A stretch of DNA of 64,000 nt from Xenorhabdus ehlersii (GCF_003610465.1 NZ_RAQI01000001.1:744001-808000); one strand, 5' to 3'; shown: positions 28,338 to 37,758, counted from the stretch's first letter. Program-made: numbers and translations. The notes: a model not told the origin generated them from the letters alone.

Positions 28338-28679
28338 TTATTGAGTATAAATGTTTATTGCTCCGAGTTTAACAGAGTCAAATTTTATAGAAGGCTCTAT
28401 TGCTGAATCTATTTTCCATCTTCCCTTCGGACTAAAATTTGTTACATAAGAGATAGAGATACCAGATAAGACGTCTCCGAGATAAAGTTTGAAATGGACA
28501 AATACGTAATCTAGTTTTTGATCTGTATTATTTTGTACGTCAGCTAATATATATTTAACTCCATCTTGTCCTGTGACGATACGAATATTTGTAACTGATA
28601 TCATATCATTGCTATTGGCAACTAATGATAAATTTGCCTTGACGTGCATTTCTAAGAGATCTGTCATATGATTTTTCAT
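28338..28679 (-). CDS. FxLYD-like domain protein, ICE cargo
   Basis: A 113-residue protein whose pattern (VTNIRIVTGQDGVKYILADV, then DYVFVHFKLY) fits a small beta-sandwich of the FxLYD type. No signal peptide is obvious. It is AT-rich, oriented against the transfer genes and bracketed by the direct repeats at 28138 and 28904, so it was probably inserted as a unit. Confidence 0.6.
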   Translation of the reverse strand: MKNHMTDLLEMHVKANLSLVANSNDMISVTNIRIVTGQDGVKYILADVQNNTDQKLDYVFVHFKLYLGDVLSGISISYVTNFSPKGRWKIDSAIEPSIKFDSVKLGAINIYTQ

Positions 28680-28903
28680 ATTATTATCCTCGATATGTTT
28701 GCTATGTTAAGGTCATTGTAAATATCTCATATCTTTCCTCTGTTTAATATTTCATTTTATATTTATCATTTGTTATATGAACATATTTCATAATCTATAC
28801 CCTTTATATTTCAAGTTGATATTACTGTTTGTATTTTTAATTTTTATCGAATTGATAGATGAGTTGGAATAATGGGACTTACAACGATATTGTCGGAAAC
28901 TCA

Positions 28904-29002
28904 ATGTTTAAGAAATATTTTTTGGGCGCTGAGTGATAGAGTACAAAGGTTTTTGTTTTGTACTCTATCATTCAGTAGACAAGCCGCTTGGCGGCGCGTC
29001 AG
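28904..29002. repeat. Direct repeat, right copy with compensatory terminator hairpin
   Basis: It starts ATGTTTAAGAAATAT like the end of the PFL_4697 gene and includes a longer hairpin TGATAGAGTACAAA/TTTTGTACTCTATCA (28934-28970). Arm sequences differ from the left copy while pairing is kept, so the structure is conserved. Confidence 0.8.
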
Positions 29003-29011
29003 TTTTTCCGG

Positions 29012-29704
29012 TTAATGCTGATATTTTGAAGGCACATTTACGACCTGTGTCATGGATTCAAACCAGTCACAGGCCTGACAAGCCCGGTTGCTTCCCTTTG
29101 GATCGAAACAGTAATGTTCGTGCGAAGTATCTTCACAATACACTACGAATGGCTGATCGATTCGGTGCAGCTGAATAGTCGCGGCCTGTTCTTTGGAGGC
29201 CGGAAAAAACGCGCCACCGACTTCGGTAAACAGTTCGGTATCGTCCTGCTGTGCATGACAGTGTTCGCAGTGGTTTATCCAGTGCTGTCGGTGTAACTGT
29301 TGGCTGATGGCTTTGCGCAGGGTGTGGTGAAAACCGGGTAGCACATTACGCACGATAGACGGGATATCGACGATATAAAACACAAATGCCGGGCTGTCCT
29401 GTTCGGTGTAGTCCACTTCCGTGTCGGGTTCCTCATCTTTATCTGCTTCCAGTAATTGATGTCCGGCAGGTAACATAAAGGCAGTGACGGTGGTGGGTTC
29501 ATGACAGTGCGGACAGGGTATCCGGGTTTGGGCGAGATACCAATATTCCGCATGCACATTGTAAAACGGCAGCCACTGCATAAACGGTTCCGGGTCAAAA
29601 CTGCCATCGATATACCAGATTTGGGCGGTCGCATCCCAGTGTGCGCCCAGCTTTCTCACTGTCTCATACTCATCATCAGGGACGTGTAAATCAATCCGCA
29701 GCAT
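29012..29704 (-). CDS. DUF5710-domain protein with zinc-ribbon cysteines
   Basis: A 230-residue protein. The N-terminus RIDLHVPDDEYETVRKLGAHWD...WYI is the DUF5710 motif found in ICE and plasmid proteins near primases and topoisomerases. Cys pairs follow (CPHC near residue 65, CEHC near 170, CQAC near 213). It is oriented against the transfer genes, with 92 bp between its stop-side end and the terminator repeat. Role unknown; nucleic-acid binding is a guess. Confidence 0.75.
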   Translation of the reverse strand: MLRIDLHVPDDEYETVRKLGAHWDATAQIWYIDGSFDPEPFMQWLPFYNVHAEYWYLAQTRIPCPHCHEPTTVTAFMLPAGHQLLEADKDEEPDTEVDYTEQDSPAFVFYIVDIPSIVRNVLPGFHHTLRKAISQQLHRQHWINHCEHCHAQQDDTELFTEVGGAFFPASKEQAATIQLHRIDQPFVVYCEDTSHEHYCFDPKGSNRACQACDWFESMTQVVNVPSKYQH

Positions 29705-29850
29705 ATTGCTTCCTTCATGGCTCAGTGTTGGCTGAATAAATTAATCAGACTATTTATCTAATTTTCACCCAAGCATAAAGAGTTTATTGCTGACTGGTGG
29801 CAAAAAACTCCGCATCCTCGTATCCGGCGTCTATGATGAGGGGAGTTTTT

Positions 29851-30180
29851 ATGCGTGGTGGCTTTTCGATATCCGGTGCGGCCTGTCTGCTGGGATTGAC
29901 TGTATTGTGCATGCCGCTGGCTCAGGCGGCGGAGAAAGATGAGCTGGTTAGTGCCAAGCGTCTGATTGATCAGGTACTGATAGCACTGGAGCGCGCCAGC
30001 ATCGCCGAAAAGCAATCTGACACGTCAATACAGCCTCGTTATGAGTTTGATTACTCCCGTATCAGGACGGATCTCAACACCATCAAAGCCGGTATCGATC
30101 ACTACCTGATGCCTTCCCGCGATCAGCCCCGTGCTCCCGTCCTCCTCTCCGGCGATTACCGTCAGGAACATCCGCAATGA
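29851..30180 (+). CDS. RAQPRD-family ICE protein
   Basis: A 109-residue secreted protein with a signal peptide cut near AQA-AEK and the family's C-terminal motif in SRDQPRAP. GGGGAG lies before the ATG at 29851, so the upstream 18 codons are not included. It precedes PFL_4701 with a 4-bp overlap and belongs to the mating-pore block. Confidence 0.85.
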   Translation: MRGGFSISGAACLLGLTVLCMPLAQAAEKDELVSAKRLIDQVLIALERASIAEKQSDTSIQPRYEFDYSRIRTDLNTIKAGIDHYLMPSRDQPRAPVLLSGDYRQEHPQ

Positions 30181-30413
30181 CCTTGGCACAACGCCAGGCC
30201 TTTGAAGTGGCCTCAGGACACTTTGATGTCACTTTTTTATATCTGGTGTGTGTCGGCTTTTTCCTGGCCACGTTGTTTCTGTGGGCCGCCTGGGCGGCGG
30301 TGGAGGTCTGGAACGGCTGGGCGAATGAAAAAGTGCGTAATCAGACCCTCAGCCAGTTTGCTCTTCGAACCGCAGTATTGCTGGTCGTGGCTGTCTGGAT
30401 GTTTGCCAGTTGA
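30177..30413 (+). CDS. ICE membrane protein, PFL_4701 family
   Basis: A 78-residue protein with two membrane helices (about residues 20-42 and 60-77). It resembles small pilin-like or pore subunits of this transfer system. Coupled to the RAQPRD gene. Confidence 0.82.
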   Translation: MTLAQRQAFEVASGHFDVTFLYLVCVGFFLATLFLWAAWAAVEVWNGWANEKVRNQTLSQFALRTAVLLVVAVWMFAS

Positions 30414-30447
30414 ATCAATGAACATAACAAAAAGGAACTGAATCACT

Positions 30448-30735
30448 ATGAAACGAATTTTTACGGCCTGCCGTCAGTTCAGCACAAATCTGATGACCCG
30501 GGTCAGCACTTTTCTGTTGCTGCTGGGGCTTTCCTGTGAGTCTGCCTGGGCCGATTTGCCCTCGATTGAACCGCCCACAAGTGGGGGTCGTGGCGGATTA
30601 ATGGGGCAGGTGAAAGGGTATGCACAGGATGGCATTGTGATTGGCGGGTTGATCCTCTCCGCAGTCGCATTCTTTAAAGTGGCCTCGGCTGCGGTGGAAA
30701 CCTTCTCCGAAGTGCGCGATGGAAAAGCCTTGTAA
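30448..30735 (+). pseudogene. PFL_4702-family ICE pilin-like membrane protein, 3'-truncated
   Basis: The signal region (residues 1-36), the GGRGGLMGQVKGYAQDG segment and the first helix VIGGLILSAVAFFKVA are present, but the frame stops at residue 95 right after EVRDGKA, where the family normally continues into a second membrane helix. The following DNA encodes the integrase C-terminus, so this is a recombination junction. Confidence 0.78.
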
Positions 30736-31035
30736 CACGCGATTGCTTATGCTGAACGCGAGCAGGCCGGGCGCAGTGGTAAACTGATTGATAAGCCGAC
30801 GATCACGCAGGCCATCGACCGTTACCGCTATATTGTCAGAAGCTCAGGATTGACGGGTAAGAATGCCCCGCACAGTATGCGTTACCATTTTGCTCAGCAA
30901 TCCGGGGAGCATTATATAGTGCAAGGATTCAGCGAGCGGGAAGCGCTGGCACTGGTCTCAATGGATTTAGGGCATGGTGACGGGCGCGGACGTTATATTA
31001 AGCAGGTGTATTACCAGAATATTGAGGGCGAATAA
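30736..31035 (+). pseudogene. ICE integrase, C-terminal half
   Basis: In frame after the TAA the sequence reads HAIAYAEREQAGRSGKLIDK, then ITQAIDRYRYIVRS, PHSMRYHFAQ and ending LGHGDGRGRYIKQVYYQN. This is the catalytic HxxR and GHxxGxxRY region of the same integrase family whose N-terminal half is at 16250-16879. It has no start of its own, apart from an internal ATG at 30850. Confidence 0.82.
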
Positions 31036-31299
31036 GTTGTATGGAGCACACACGGTCGCTGCTTTAGTCATTGGAATATGAGCGAATCAACCTTGAGTCT
31101 TAGGCGATTATTCCTATGTTACGCTAACTCACTTTTGGACAGAAATGCGTTAGAGTTTCTTCTCTAACGCTTTCTAGCTTCAGATTAGTAAAAAGATGTT
31201 GAAGAGTTAAATCTTTGTTAGGCAAAAAAATCAGTGAATAGTGTTTGGGCTTGTGTACGATTACACAAAGTCAAAGCAAGAGGACTTAATTTCTTTCTG
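31036..31299. other. Intergenic region with hairpin at 31147-31170
   Basis: No gene is seen. GCGTTAGAG pairs exactly with CTCTAACGC around six bases. It lies between the convergent integrase remnant and the ADP-ribosylglycohydrolase gene and probably acts as a terminator. Confidence 0.5.
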
Positions 31300-32934
31300 T
31301 TATTGCTTTTTCTTTCTTGATATGAATGCCTTACCAATAATAGCTGCATATGCTATACAAGATTCAAGCCCTTTTTTGTCTGCAAATTCTATCAAGAAAC
31401 GACCAAGTTGTTGTTCGTTAAAACCATTTTTGATTAAAAATGTTGTTATCTCATCAATGTCCAAGTCATTACTTTCATTACTATCATAATTAAAACTATT
31501 TTGCTCAGGTCTATATGTGTGTTGCACTGAATTTTCCTTTCTTGCAGGCTCATCGGGTTGCGTGACGTCTATAGAACGAAGCTGTGTAATCTCAACAGTT
31601 TTAACCTTGCCAGTTTTACTCTTAATTAAAATTGACTGCCCAAAGTCAAATTTCATCCACTGCCATGAATGTGTTTTCGTTTTCGAGATATTATTATCAA
31701 TAGGATTAACAGTGCCAAGCCCTATGACATAATAATTGCCTTCATAGTTTCTTACTAAGGTGTCGCTTTGTGTTTGTGGCGGCTGCCATTTATTTATATT
31801 AGGATAAATGAAACTTGTCGCAATGTTCCCTTCGGAAATTTTATTTAACCTAATAGACTCTTTTATTATATAGTCACTATCTTGTATATCCCAATGGGGA
31901 ATATCGTTGTAGCAACCTAATATTGCACCTGCCATGCTTGCAATTGAATCAGTATCAGTACCTAAAAAATTAACACAAGAAATAATGGCCTCGTATGGAG
32001 AACAGTCCTTAAATAAATGGCATAGCAAACTGCTAGCAATAGCAGTATTAGTGGCAGTCCCTCTTCTCTCATTTTTATCACATTTTAGAGCAACAATTAC
32101 AGCCTGATAATTTTCAGATGGTTTGCTTGTTTTCTTTAAGGCATTTACAGCATTTGATAAGTACTCTTTGGATTCCCTACGAATTCGCTCTACTTCATCA
32201 TATAAATTCTTTCTGCTAATGTTTTCCCAGTTTGGCAACCAGAAATTCTTCAACTCATAGACACTATTTATAATGTCTGGTATGGCTGAGAAGTTATCTA
32301 TTATTTTCTCGAGTTCTACAGGACTCGCTGGCTTTCCATTTAGTAATGCATATTGTAATGTATCTGCATGTAGTATTGCCCCACATACGGATAATAAATG
32401 CCCGTGAGTGACCAGAGAATCTTTAATGACAGAAACTTCATATTTTCTTTCGATTAAATTTTTACAGCTCCAAACATGAGGTTGTATCCTCATGGCTGTT
32501 CCATTCCCCCCTGAATTTGTATACTCAATGTAATTATTTTTATAAAAATTTGAAAACCAATTGGTATCTTTTCGCATAAGGTTAATAGCTGCAGCTTTAG
32601 TTGCCCTTCCCGCACCTAATGCATAAGATAACCATACAGGAAGTTCAATCTTAGCGAATGATTCAATATCAAATTCGCCATTTCCCCTTATGCATCTTGA
32701 AATAGCCAATCTCAGCTGAGTATCATCAGAATATGTACCAGCTGGCAAATTAACATTAGCTCCTGAATATCCGCCGATTTTTCTACTCCAGTTTACTGGC
32801 TTTTGCAGATAATTGTCAGAGATTCTCCGTTTTAATCCCTCATCATCAGCAAGCTCTGATATCCACCCAATAGAATCACCAGCGGCAGCCCACAGTGCAG
32901 AATTTATGACTTTTTTTTCTCTGAGTGAGTTCAT
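31300..32934 (-). CDS. ADP-ribosylglycohydrolase (ARH/DraG type) with C-terminal extension
   Basis: A 544-residue protein. The N-terminal ~380 residues are an ARH fold: metal-binding AGTYSDDTQLRLAIS near residue 65 and NFLGTDTDSIASMAGAILG near residue 320 supply the paired Asp residues for the two Mg ions. About 150 extra residues follow, with a beta-rich part and a helical end. ARH enzymes remove ADP-ribose from proteins or nucleic acids. The gene follows a DarT-like transferase by 9 bp with an AGAGGG ribosome-binding site, so it is best read as the reversing or antitoxin enzyme. Confidence 0.88.
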   Translation of the reverse strand: MNSLREKKVINSALWAAAGDSIGWISELADDEGLKRRISDNYLQKPVNWSRKIGGYSGANVNLPAGTYSDDTQLRLAISRCIRGNGEFDIESFAKIELPVWLSYALGAGRATKAAAINLMRKDTNWFSNFYKNNYIEYTNSGGNGTAMRIQPHVWSCKNLIERKYEVSVIKDSLVTHGHLLSVCGAILHADTLQYALLNGKPASPVELEKIIDNFSAIPDIINSVYELKNFWLPNWENISRKNLYDEVERIRRESKEYLSNAVNALKKTSKPSENYQAVIVALKCDKNERRGTATNTAIASSLLCHLFKDCSPYEAIISCVNFLGTDTDSIASMAGAILGCYNDIPHWDIQDSDYIIKESIRLNKISEGNIATSFIYPNINKWQPPQTQSDTLVRNYEGNYYVIGLGTVNPIDNNISKTKTHSWQWMKFDFGQSILIKSKTGKVKTVEITQLRSIDVTQPDEPARKENSVQHTYRPEQNSFNYDSNESNDLDIDEITTFLIKNGFNEQQLGRFLIEFADKKGLESCIAYAAIIGKAFISRKKKQ

Positions 32935-32943
32935 TTTACCCTC

Positions 32944-33612
32944 TTAGAGTGTGTTAGGCACACCGGAAAACTTTTCTGGACAAATAATAACATTTACCCG
33001 GTCAAAACCAAAGGTCCTAAGTGTTCCATGTATCGACGCAGCATGTTCTTCATTTTGAACATAGACGCACCTTAGAAAATTCATATCAAGTGGGTTTGGA
33101 TATAAGACTTCAGCTTGTTCACAGGTAGTTAAATGATTAGCTCTTTCATTTCGGGAAATATTATTACCTATCCATCTTATAATTGTTTCATCAAACATTG
33201 CTTGTAACCCAGCCAAGTCTGGTGTTCTAATCACCGAAGTATAAATGTTGTTTGTAGTTGTAAAATATACACCTAGATGGGTTAATATAATAGGATTGAA
33301 AGACATTATACACCACCATTTATTATTTGAACCACTAAACCAGCGCTTTGCTGCATTGAAATATCTAGTGTTAATTTCACTAATGGAAAGATTTATATAA
33401 TCTAACCAGTCTTTATCTTTATTAAATACTTCTTGTGCCTCTTGGCGTTCACTTGCTACAGGAGACGCAATATAACTCAAGTATTGATCTGTATCCAATG
33501 CTTTCCGTGATAATACAGTTCTTGAGCCTGCACAACCTGTAAGCCCTTTTTCTGATGTAAAATGCAGAATTTCTTTTATGCCATTATCTTTAATAAATTG
33601 TTTAATTGTCAT
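32944..33612 (-). CDS. DarT-like ADP-ribosyltransferase (DUF4433 type)
   Basis: A 222-residue protein. The N-terminal ILHFTSEKGL, the central WLDYINLSISEINTRYF...WWCIMSF and the C-terminal EQAEVLYPNPLDMNFLRCVYV (with the likely catalytic Glu) correspond to successive DarT segments. DarT toxins transfer ADP-ribose from NAD to single-stranded DNA. The ATG directly follows the helicase stop (TAAATG). It is divergent from classic DarT and the modified base is unknown. Confidence 0.75.
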   Translation of the reverse strand: MTIKQFIKDNGIKEILHFTSEKGLTGCAGSRTVLSRKALDTDQYLSYIASPVASERQEAQEVFNKDKDWLDYINLSISEINTRYFNAAKRWFSGSNNKWWCIMSFNPIILTHLGVYFTTTNNIYTSVIRTPDLAGLQAMFDETIIRWIGNNISRNERANHLTTCEQAEVLYPNPLDMNFLRCVYVQNEEHAASIHGTLRTFGFDRVNVIICPEKFSGVPNTL

Positions 33613-35010
33613 TTATAAATTTACCTCGTCAAAGGTTCCATTTGTGAAATAATTTACTAAATCTGATTTTTCGGATTCTTTGTATCCTATAACAACGGAC
33701 TCTCTTGCTCGACTGATAGCCATTGCTAATAGACGTTTTAATTGTTGCAACTTATCATCATTTTCATCGTCGAGGTGTTGCATATTAATATTGCTCAAAC
33801 CTAATATAATAACGTGATCAAATTCAAGGCCCTTAGCCGAATTCATTGTTGATAGAGCAATGTTTTCTGATCCCCTGGGCCATACTTTATTCTTTGTGAT
33901 TGTTATGTAAGAGAGTCTGCTATTTGTTAACTGTTTTTTTATTTCGTTGAACCAAGCCCCGCCTTTAGGTTTTAGAAATGCTACGGATTCAGTTTCTAAA
34001 TCTACATGCCTACGAATATAATCAATTGCATAACTAACTTGCTGAGAATATAAGCCTTTACAAACAATTGGCTTGGGTCCATGCCTAGTTGCTTGTGTAA
34101 AATCACTGACGCTTCCATCGTCATCTATAGTTAAACCTTGAGTAATAGAGGCAGCAAAAGTTGCAATCTCTATTGTATTTCTATGGTTTTCTTTTAGCCT
34201 ATAGTATGTTGCATTCCTCATGTCTAAACCTGTCTCAGCCCAAGTAAACCCACGAGGATATAGTCGTTGTATTGTATCGATAACAAATGTTAAATAGTAA
34301 TCTTCCTTGAGGTGATTGAGAATTGCCCTAATTTGATTAACTGAAAAATCTTGTGTTTCATCAACAACAATTATGTCATAATCTAAACAACTATTTGAGA
34401 TCATTTTCTCACATTGTGTGTGCCAATCATCTAATTTTCTTTCTTCAAGATATTGCACATATTCTCGAACTATATTAATTAGAATCTGGCGTGTTGATCT
34501 AGTTACTTGAGGAGATAATCCACGGCCGGTTCTTTCTATAGTTAAATACCTATCTAAATCGGAATGAAGAAACCTACCTCTTAAATAATCTATTTCATCA
34601 AGGATGAAATTTAAGTCATAGCCTAATGAGATACATTTATTTAATAAATATGAAGTTTGCTCTTTATCTTGTATTAATTCAGTATTTAAATGAACCTTCG
34701 CCCAGTTAGCAAAAGTATCATTTTCAACTTGTACAGGTATCGCGCCAGTTTGAATACTATCGTTTATAAGACCTTCTATGTACCCAGCTAATGTTCTATT
34801 GAATGAAAGAACTAACGTTTTGATAGGGGCTTGATCATTATTAAGTGTTCTACGATATGATAGGGCGTTGACTATTGCAGTCAATCGAAGTAAAGCACTT
34901 GTGGTTTTACCACTGCCTGCGGCACCTCTAATAACCACAATTCCAAACGTGTTTCTACTTACTATCGGCAATTGTTCGCGTGTAGCTCGATGGTTGGATA
35001 AAATTTTCAA
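33613..35010 (-). CDS. SF1 (UvrD/RecB-like) helicase of the ADP-ribosylation module
   Basis: A 465-residue protein with Walker A RGAAGSGKTT near residue 30, Walker B IIVVDETQDF near residue 215, ENHRNT (motif IV region), STMNSAKGLEFDHVII (motif V) and LAMAISRARESVVI (motif VI). It is shorter than UvrD, lacking large 1B/2B insertions. As first gene of a tight three-gene operon it may sense or process foreign DNA and control the transferase; that coupling is inferred from gene order. Confidence 0.88.
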   Translation of the reverse strand: MKILSNHRATREQLPIVSRNTFGIVVIRGAAGSGKTTSALLRLTAIVNALSYRRTLNNDQAPIKTLVLSFNRTLAGYIEGLINDSIQTGAIPVQVENDTFANWAKVHLNTELIQDKEQTSYLLNKCISLGYDLNFILDEIDYLRGRFLHSDLDRYLTIERTGRGLSPQVTRSTRQILINIVREYVQYLEERKLDDWHTQCEKMISNSCLDYDIIVVDETQDFSVNQIRAILNHLKEDYYLTFVIDTIQRLYPRGFTWAETGLDMRNATYYRLKENHRNTIEIATFAASITQGLTIDDDGSVSDFTQATRHGPKPIVCKGLYSQQVSYAIDYIRRHVDLETESVAFLKPKGGAWFNEIKKQLTNSRLSYITITKNKVWPRGSENIALSTMNSAKGLEFDHVIILGLSNINMQHLDDENDDKLQQLKRLLAMAISRARESVVIGYKESEKSDLVNYFTNGTFDEVNL

Positions 35011-35334
35011 GAATTCTCCTCATTCTATCTTTCATATCAAAGTGTTTCTTGCTTATCTAACAGATAGTTAATTTTTAGAAATAGTATATATTGTTGTTAT
35101 TTCTGATCCTTATTATTTCCATATCAAATATAGAAATTATCAGGTTTTATATTCTATAAACTTCAAGTTACAATTTGCAAGGCGAAAGCAGATTATTATT
35201 TCCTGAATAGTGGAGGATAATAAATGCATCTTGAAATACGATGATATAAAAAATGCGTTGTGACTTTCCAATCTTCCAGATAAGAGATTTACTATTTAGG
35301 TCATGATATATTTAACCATAAATATGGTGTTCTA
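35011..35334. other. Upstream region of the helicase-DarT-ARH operon
   Basis: 324 bp, AT-rich, with no gene seen. It should contain the minus-strand promoter. Its distal end is an IS630 insertion. Confidence 0.4.
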
Positions 35335-36438
35335 TACCAATCGCCATTGAAGATGCTTGATTTCTTATCCAAATCAGATCATGCATGCAACCATGAAAAT
35401 TCATCTGACACCAGAACAAAAACACGCCCTTGAATTGATGCATGATACTACTCGCGACAGTCGAGTCTGTGATCGCATTAAGGCGGTGCTTTTGGCCTCA
35501 GAAGGTTGGACTGCTCAGATGATTGCACAGGCCTTGCGTATTCATGAAAGTACGGTCAGCCGTCACCTGAAAGATTTTATCGCGCAGGAAAAGCTCACCC
35601 CAGAAAATGGCGGCTCTGAAAGCCATCTCTCTGCCGAACAAACCGCCGACCTGATTGATTATTTGACCGCCAATTTGATGCATACCACAACCCAAATTGT
35701 GGCCTATGTCCAAGCCCGTTGGCAGGTTTCTTTCAGCGTGGGCGGAATGACAAAATGGCTTCACCGCCAAGGTTTCAGCTATAAAAAACCCAAGGGTGTT
35801 CCTCATAAATTCGATGCGCACAAACAGCAACAATTTATTGATGACTACAAGGCGCTGAAAGAGGAAGCGGGGCAGAATGAACCGATCCTATTTATTGATG
35901 CGGTGCATCCTTCACAGTCCACAAAGCTCAGCTATGGCTGGATGAAAGCAGGAAAAAATCAGGTAAAAGGGATCGAAACCACCGGCAGTCGTACCCGTCT
36001 CAATATTCTGGGCGCCCTGAATTTACAACGGATTGAAGACACCGTGATCCGTGAATATCCGCGCATCAATGCCGAAAATATCGCCTATTTCTTCGGTGCG
36101 CTCCGAGAAACTTACCCGCTTTCGCAAAAAAATCCACATCATTTTGGATGGAGCGGGTTACCATCGAGCCGAGTTGGTGAAAGATATTGCGTATGTCCTG
36201 AATATTGAATTGCATTACCTCCCGCCTTACAGCCCAAACCTCAATCCGATAGAGCGATTGTGGAAGTATATGAATGAGCAAGTGCGTAACAATATCTATT
36301 TTCCGGATGCGAAGACCTTCCGTGAAACTCTTCGTCACTTTTTTCATGTCACTTTGCCAGAAAAAGCGAAAGAGCTCACGACTCGACTGACTGATAATTT
36401 TCAGATTTTAAAACCTGCATCTTCAAGTTAGATTGGTA
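35335..36438 (+). mobile_element. IS630-family element, 1104 bp (copy 1)
   Basis: The ends TACCAATCGCCATTGAAGATGC and, reversed, TACCAATCTAACTTGAAGATGC are inverted repeats with TA duplicated at 35333-35334 and 36439-36440. A copy of identical length interrupts tpsB at 47063-48166. Confidence 0.9.
35393..36431 (+). pseudogene. IS630-family transposase, one-base frameshift
   Basis: The HTH part (ASEGWTAQMIAQALRIHESTVSRHL) and first catalytic Asp (LFIDAVHPS) are in the first frame. Near 36127 an A7 run should be A6 to join IHIILDGAGYHRAELVKD and the Glu region LPPYSPNLNPIERLW in the second frame (36051-36431). Some IS630 elements use slippage, so it may still be expressed. Confidence 0.85.
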
Positions 36439-36679
36439 TATTAGATAGAATAAAGTCAACAAAAAAATAGTAAGATATCTCAGATTTAATATTAACTTGA
36501 AATGGGGCATAAACGTGTTAGACCACACGGCTTGAACGGGTCACGGCGTATTGACAGTTTCTCCCTGACGCCCCAAAAATTCCGTCGCACTCCTGACATT
36601 ATTTTTTTTCCCGGAAAATGAATTACCCATTGACCTGATGATTTCTGTTTATTAGCGTAGTCAGACTTATCCATGATCC
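36439..36679. other. Short ICE-derived noncoding segment
   Basis: About 240 bp between IS630 and the leader RNA; no gene. CCTGACATTATTTTT near 36592 also occurs near 16934, which suggests shared ICE origin. Confidence 0.35.
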
Positions 36680-36747
36680 GGTCGCTTGTGAGGATCACCT
36701 TCGGGCAGCGACAGCAACACTCCTGTAGCCTGCAAGGGAGTACACTA
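36680..36747 (+). ncRNA. STAXI-like leader RNA, copy 3, 5' part (split by IS5)
   Basis: It contains a CC-TTCG-GG hairpin (a UNCG tetraloop as reported for STAXI) and the pseudoknot GGC...CTCCT...GCC...GGGAG, where CTCCT replaces CTCCC but still pairs by wobble. The IS5-family element enters directly after GGGAGTACAC-TA; the rest continues at 37595. Confidence 0.6.
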
Positions 36748-37594
36748 GATGCTGTCGTCATGAGATTTTCAGCCAAAGGACAAGGCAACGGATTTGCACT
36801 GCGGCAAGAAAAGACGCGCTATTTTTTGCATAGCGAGTGGCTATACCACGCCAGCGCTTAAGATGAAGGAAAGCATTTTCAACCAAATGGCGAAGCCGAT
36901 AGAGTTCACGATCATATTCTCTGGCGACCTTCCGATTTTTCCGGCTAGGGATCTGGACTTGCATGCCCTGTTGTTTCGCTTTTTCTACTATTGCATTGCT
37001 ATCATAGCCCCTGTCCGCCAATAGATGCTCTGCATCGAGTCCTTTAATTAAGGCCTCAGCTTGTGAACAATCTGCTGGGGTACCGCTTGTAATAACAATT
37101 CTGACCGGCATACCATGCGCATCCACGGCCAAATGTATCTTGGTATTGAGCCCCCTTTTGTGAGCCCCATCTCCTGATTACCCCCTTTAGCGCCTGTCGC
37201 ATCAGGATGAACCTTAATATGGCTGGCATCAATCATTAACCACTCGAAATCGGGGTCATTAACCAATTGTTCGAGCAGTTTTTCCCATATCCCTTTATCT
37301 CTCCAGCGACAAAAACGGCGGTGGGTATTTTTCCAGTCACCATAATCAGTATGTAGGTCTCGCCAAGGCGCACCCGTCCGTAAAATCCAAAACACCCCAT
37401 TGATAAAACGCCGATTATCTTCAGCTACACGCCCCCAAGCGCTTTGACGTCCTGGCAAATGAGGTTCAAGTAGGCTCCAGACGCGATCTGAAATATCGTG
37501 GCGGCGGTGTGCAGGTGTACTCATGGTTAATCAACTCTTATGATGGAATGATGGGGCATTATTATTGCACGAAATTTCTCATGACGACACCATC
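36748..37594 (-). mobile_element. IS5-family element, 847 bp (copy 2)
   Basis: Near-identical to 10966-11812 but inverted; TA duplicated at 36746-36747 and 37595-37596. It interrupts the leader RNA of the antirestriction gene. Confidence 0.92.
36758..37524 (-). CDS. IS5-family transposase, two overlapping frames (copy 2)
   Basis: Frames 37048-37524 and 36758-37132 match the transposase at 11036-11802, with a single Gly to Ser change near residue 28 and the same -1 shift site. DDE residues are present. Confidence 0.88.
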
Positions 37595-37655
37595 TACGGT
37601 GTGGTACATCTGCGCCCCTTTGGAAGCAGATATCGTCAGTCTGATGACGATGAAG
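37595..37655 (+). ncRNA. STAXI-like leader RNA, copy 3, 3' part
   Basis: It continues with GTGGTACATCTGC...GCAGAT and the stem ATCGTCA/TGACGAT, which replaces TTGCC/GGCAA of copies 2 and 4 with pairing kept. A long hairpin (CACCCAACGGGGAA...TTCCCATTGGGTCA... at about 37692-37727) follows before the ATG at 37759. Confidence 0.6.
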
Positions 37656-37758
37656 GTCGCTTAATCTTATCCATGATGGCCAACCGGCCAGTCACCCAAC
37701 GGGGAACACATTTCCCATTGGGTCAGGTGTTCTCCGTTGTTTTTATCAGGAGAATACC

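Noticed and set aside
28933..29178. Plus-strand 81-codon ORF
   Set aside because: It overlaps the terminator hairpin and is antisense to the DUF5710 gene.
36492..36788. 98-codon minus-strand ORF between IS630 and IS5
   Set aside because: It runs antisense through the leader RNA and into the IS5 end; no protein-like pattern.
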